Source: Eudorina sp. 2006-703-Eu-15 (Eukaryota; Chlorophyta; Chlorophyceae; Chlamydomonadales; Volvocaceae). From it: DNA of 64,000 nucleotides. Below are positions 61,723-64,000 of the stretch, in pieces. The notes beneath the pieces are model-generated. The model made no database searches. It saw nothing but the letters and a program-made list of their open reading frames with translations, and had not been told where the DNA came from. The stretch covers positions 294,857 to 358,856 of the forward strand of contig BDSI01000005.1 in NCBI GenBank assembly GCA_003117195.1. Direction: 5' to 3'. Every line of letters begins with the position of its first letter. Positions within the stretch are counted from its first letter, which is position 1. A program made the position numbers and the translations under genes.

Positions 61723-63274
61723 CATTCAACCTCGCTCTGTATGTCATATATACATGTTGTTCATATCCAAACGTGCGTCGGTGACGTTGTCTGTTATACT
61801 GAAATAAGGATGTACGGCTACCAACAGGTGCTCTCATGACATGTACGGCATTGATCCCTGGCGTTATCTTGCTGGGGAGGCTAGGCAGCGGCGCGCTGAC
61901 GTACGTACATACATGAAGTCTTGATGACAATCCAGCGGCGGCTTGCGATCGGACGGCCCTGCCTTCCAGCTATTCGAGACTGGCTCCATCCCTGCTGGCC
62001 TGCTGTATGTATTTGGAGCGCGCTCTATCACTAGAGCAGCAGTGACAACTAGATCTCTCTTTCGAAATTGTATAATCTGTAGGCGAGCACCTACAGTGCT
62101 GTATGTAGTCAAGTCATTGCCGTCTATCTAGGTTGCGCACAGCACTCTGATCAGCACCAACGGCAGGCAGAGATAGCTGGTATATATGGGACACGCACGC
62201 GCCGTAAGCCGCGTGCAAGGCATGCTGTGATGACCGGTTGGGTGCGCGCGTAGCGTGGTGCCGATTCCCCCTTTTATTTTGTGCTGCAAGCAAGGCAGCA
62301 GGGATGACTCCATCCATGGGGGTCTGACACAGGACTGCTGCGTGCGGGTCTCTCTTCATATGTAGCAGTAGCTAGGCCGATATCTGTCTACACGCGCGCA
62401 TCGAGTGAGAGTGACGGCAAATAATATCCCAGGGGATCAGCCCAGGGCGACTGATTGAGGGCAGCAGCTGGTGGGAACGGGGACGTCAGGTGGTTGCGGG
62501 TTTCGGCCGACGATGTAATAATTGGTGTTCATGGGCGGGGGCGAGTCATAACTGAAAAGAGCTCAATCCTTCGGGCAATGGCTGCAGGGCAGTGCTGCAG
62601 GTTTGGTCACAAATCCATTTGGACCGTGTAGACCGTGTTTACTAGCATGTTCACCGGCTGCGGGCGGGGATAGATAGATAGGACTGATGCATGGTTCCCT
62701 ACCTGCGTGCGTCCTTGCTTTGGTTGTTCAAATTAACTGCATTAATGAGTAGGCGGAATCCATGCTAAACTGCACATGGCGTGCGTATACGTTACTAACA
62801 TAATCCTACCTACCATAAGAGGAATGAGTTGAAGAGATAGAATCCAGCGCTGTACTTGACGACCTAAACCCCGACTACCCCGACCCAGCGCCCTACTTGA
62901 CGACCTTAGGATTATATCTGCGGGCTGACCGACGCTCATCACTATCTACGTACTGCGGCTACTTTATTCATTCCGGCCAATACAAAAACTGCGTGCGCAT
63001 GCGGAAGTACGTGTGTGCCTCAACGTTCCATGCATGTGGCGCGTGCAAGGTTGGTGTGCCCAGCGTGGAGTTGTTTTACTGGATGCACTGCTGCTGGCGC
63101 CGAGCGAGGACGGCGGATGGACCAGCATGATTGGCGGCATCGATGGTGTCCTCGGTGTGGCTGGTAGGGGGCGCTGTGGACGTGTAGGCGTTCATGAATG
63201 GTTACGTGCAGCAGGAAATTTATTAGACGTGTACCGGTGTATACATGTCCGGGAGTTCCGGAGGTAGGTGGCCA

Positions 63275-63335
63275 TACACACACACACACGACCTGGGTCG
63301 GGCGGCTTCTTTTTATTTCTAAACACACGTCCGAG
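63275..63335 (-). repeat. Dispersed repeat family R3, partial
   Basis: Reverse complement GTGTGTTTAGAAATAAAAAG, then GCCGCCCGACCCAGGT, matches the start of the 54880 copy. An (AC)n tract adjoins it. Confidence 0.65.
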
Positions 63336-63567
63336 TTCCATGTGGCCGCGATGAGGGCGGGGATCGAGGTCAGAGCACCCGGCGCGCACGGGGTGTAGCA
63401 TCGACCCACGCACGCATGCGTGTGGCACCCACACGCACGCAAGGACGGAAGCGCATATGTACACTGCATCAACGAACTGCGTACATCTCGCGTTCATATG
63501 TGCCCGATCACATATATACCTGCGCTTTTGTTTGTGTTGTGCGTGCCTTGCGTTTCAACATAAAGCA

Positions 63568-63690
63568 AGCATAACATAATAATAATATTATTATTACGCC
63601 GGGCATCACCCTGGCGTGTGTAAAGGGGACAGAGACGATGAGGTCACCGGCCCTGAGTCAAAGTAGTCAAAGAGTTCCCTGCTAGCCCAC
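63568..63690 (-). mobile_element. 3' end of a second LINE-related copy, inverted
   Basis: Minus strand CCCCTTTACACACGCCAGGG, GCCCGGCGTAATAATAAT resembles the 3' end of the LINE at 60530-60580 (CCCCTTTCATGCACGCCAGG, GCCGGCGTACTATTATT), again with an ATT/AAT tail. Confidence 0.5.
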
Positions 63691-64000
63691 CCCGGTGCGT
63701 TCGTTGGCGGTGTGTGGGGGTACGGGAATTCGCTCCAGTACCCGTCTGCACTTTACGATGTCGTTTAGGCTGCGGACCGCGTGGTCGTGTAGGCGGGCGC
63801 AGCATTGTGTCGCTTTGTCAGGTACAATACGTACCAAGTTCAATCAGTAAGGGTTTGAGGTCTGAGCGAATGGTTCCACCGACCCCAAGGGTAATGGCTT
63901 CTGTTGCAGTATAGCGAACCTGCCACCCACTGGCGTGGAGGTGTTCTATCTGCGAGGAGTTCGTTCGTGCTGCTCTCCTTTCTGCGCGTTTTTCTCCTCG
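63691..64000. other. Unassigned window end
   Basis: TTCTGTTGCAG at about 63899-63909 could be a splice acceptor followed by a short open stretch, but nothing identifies an exon. Confidence 0.3.

Larger units (their letters stand above)
61666..63567. other. 3' flank of the receptor kinase; no further gene supported
   Basis: After the stop codon comes TGTAA, then non-coding sequence with a short duplication at 62851-62908 (CTACTTGACGACCT repeated) and an R3 copy at 63275-63335. No protein domain was seen. Confidence 0.6.

Overview
This 64-kb window looks like nuclear DNA of a GC-rich, intron-rich chlorophycean (volvocine or Chlamydomonas-like) green alga. The basis is exons bounded by GT(G/A) donors and CAG acceptors in six genes, alanine/glycine-rich inserts, abundant GT, GGCT and GGGA microsatellites, TGTAA motifs just after stop codons (the usual polyadenylation signal in these algae), and a chlorophyte-type repertoire of TKL kinases, a NEK kinase, an SRPBCC protein and an NSUN6-like RNA methyltransferase. 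There is no prokaryotic operon structure, CRISPR array or canonical tRNA/rRNA gene.

Layout. 1-311 (+): last exon of a TKL-type kinase cut by the window edge. 5243-10038 (-): eight-exon SET-domain (SMYD-like) protein. 11653-14013 (-): six-exon SRPBCC/START-like protein with a probable organelle transit peptide. 14491-22936 (+): 14-exon NEK-family kinase, divergent from the previous gene. 26302-30696 (+): ten-exon TKL-type kinase with an HGD catalytic loop. 35422-42258 (+): complete Ty3/gypsy chromodomain retrotransposon with short terminal repeats, an extra ORF, gag and pol. 43311-43595 (-): relic of a receptor-kinase ectodomain. 43919-48656 (-): NSUN6-like m5C RNA methyltransferase with an interrupted PUA domain. 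50302-61665 (+): 16-exon receptor-like TKL kinase (876 aa: signal peptide, ectodomain, one membrane helix, kinase domain), carrying a 5'-truncated LINE in one intron with a perfect 14-bp target-site duplication.

I rebuilt the gene models by joining exons whose splice phases agree. Five models sum exactly to a multiple of three from a proposed start to a stop codon: SET 2403 nt, SRPBCC 837, NEK 2847, kinase B 1491, receptor kinase 2631. The NSUN6 part gives 2013 nt, but its first exon(s) were not found.

The kinases, the SET protein and NSUN6 are unrelated housekeeping or signalling genes. Three of the kinases (window edge, kinase B, receptor kinase) share a TKL-type organisation, and a relic ectodomain lies between two of them, which suggests a locally expanded kinase family.

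The space between genes is dominated by simple repeats and at least four dispersed short repeat families. The most notable observations are a textbook -1 frameshift signal at the end of gag, a spliceable ORF upstream of gag, a repeat family that carries consensus splice sites, an iterated palindrome GACCCRYGGGTC (eight perfect copies), and a minisatellite that multiplies a 5' splice site in the SET gene.
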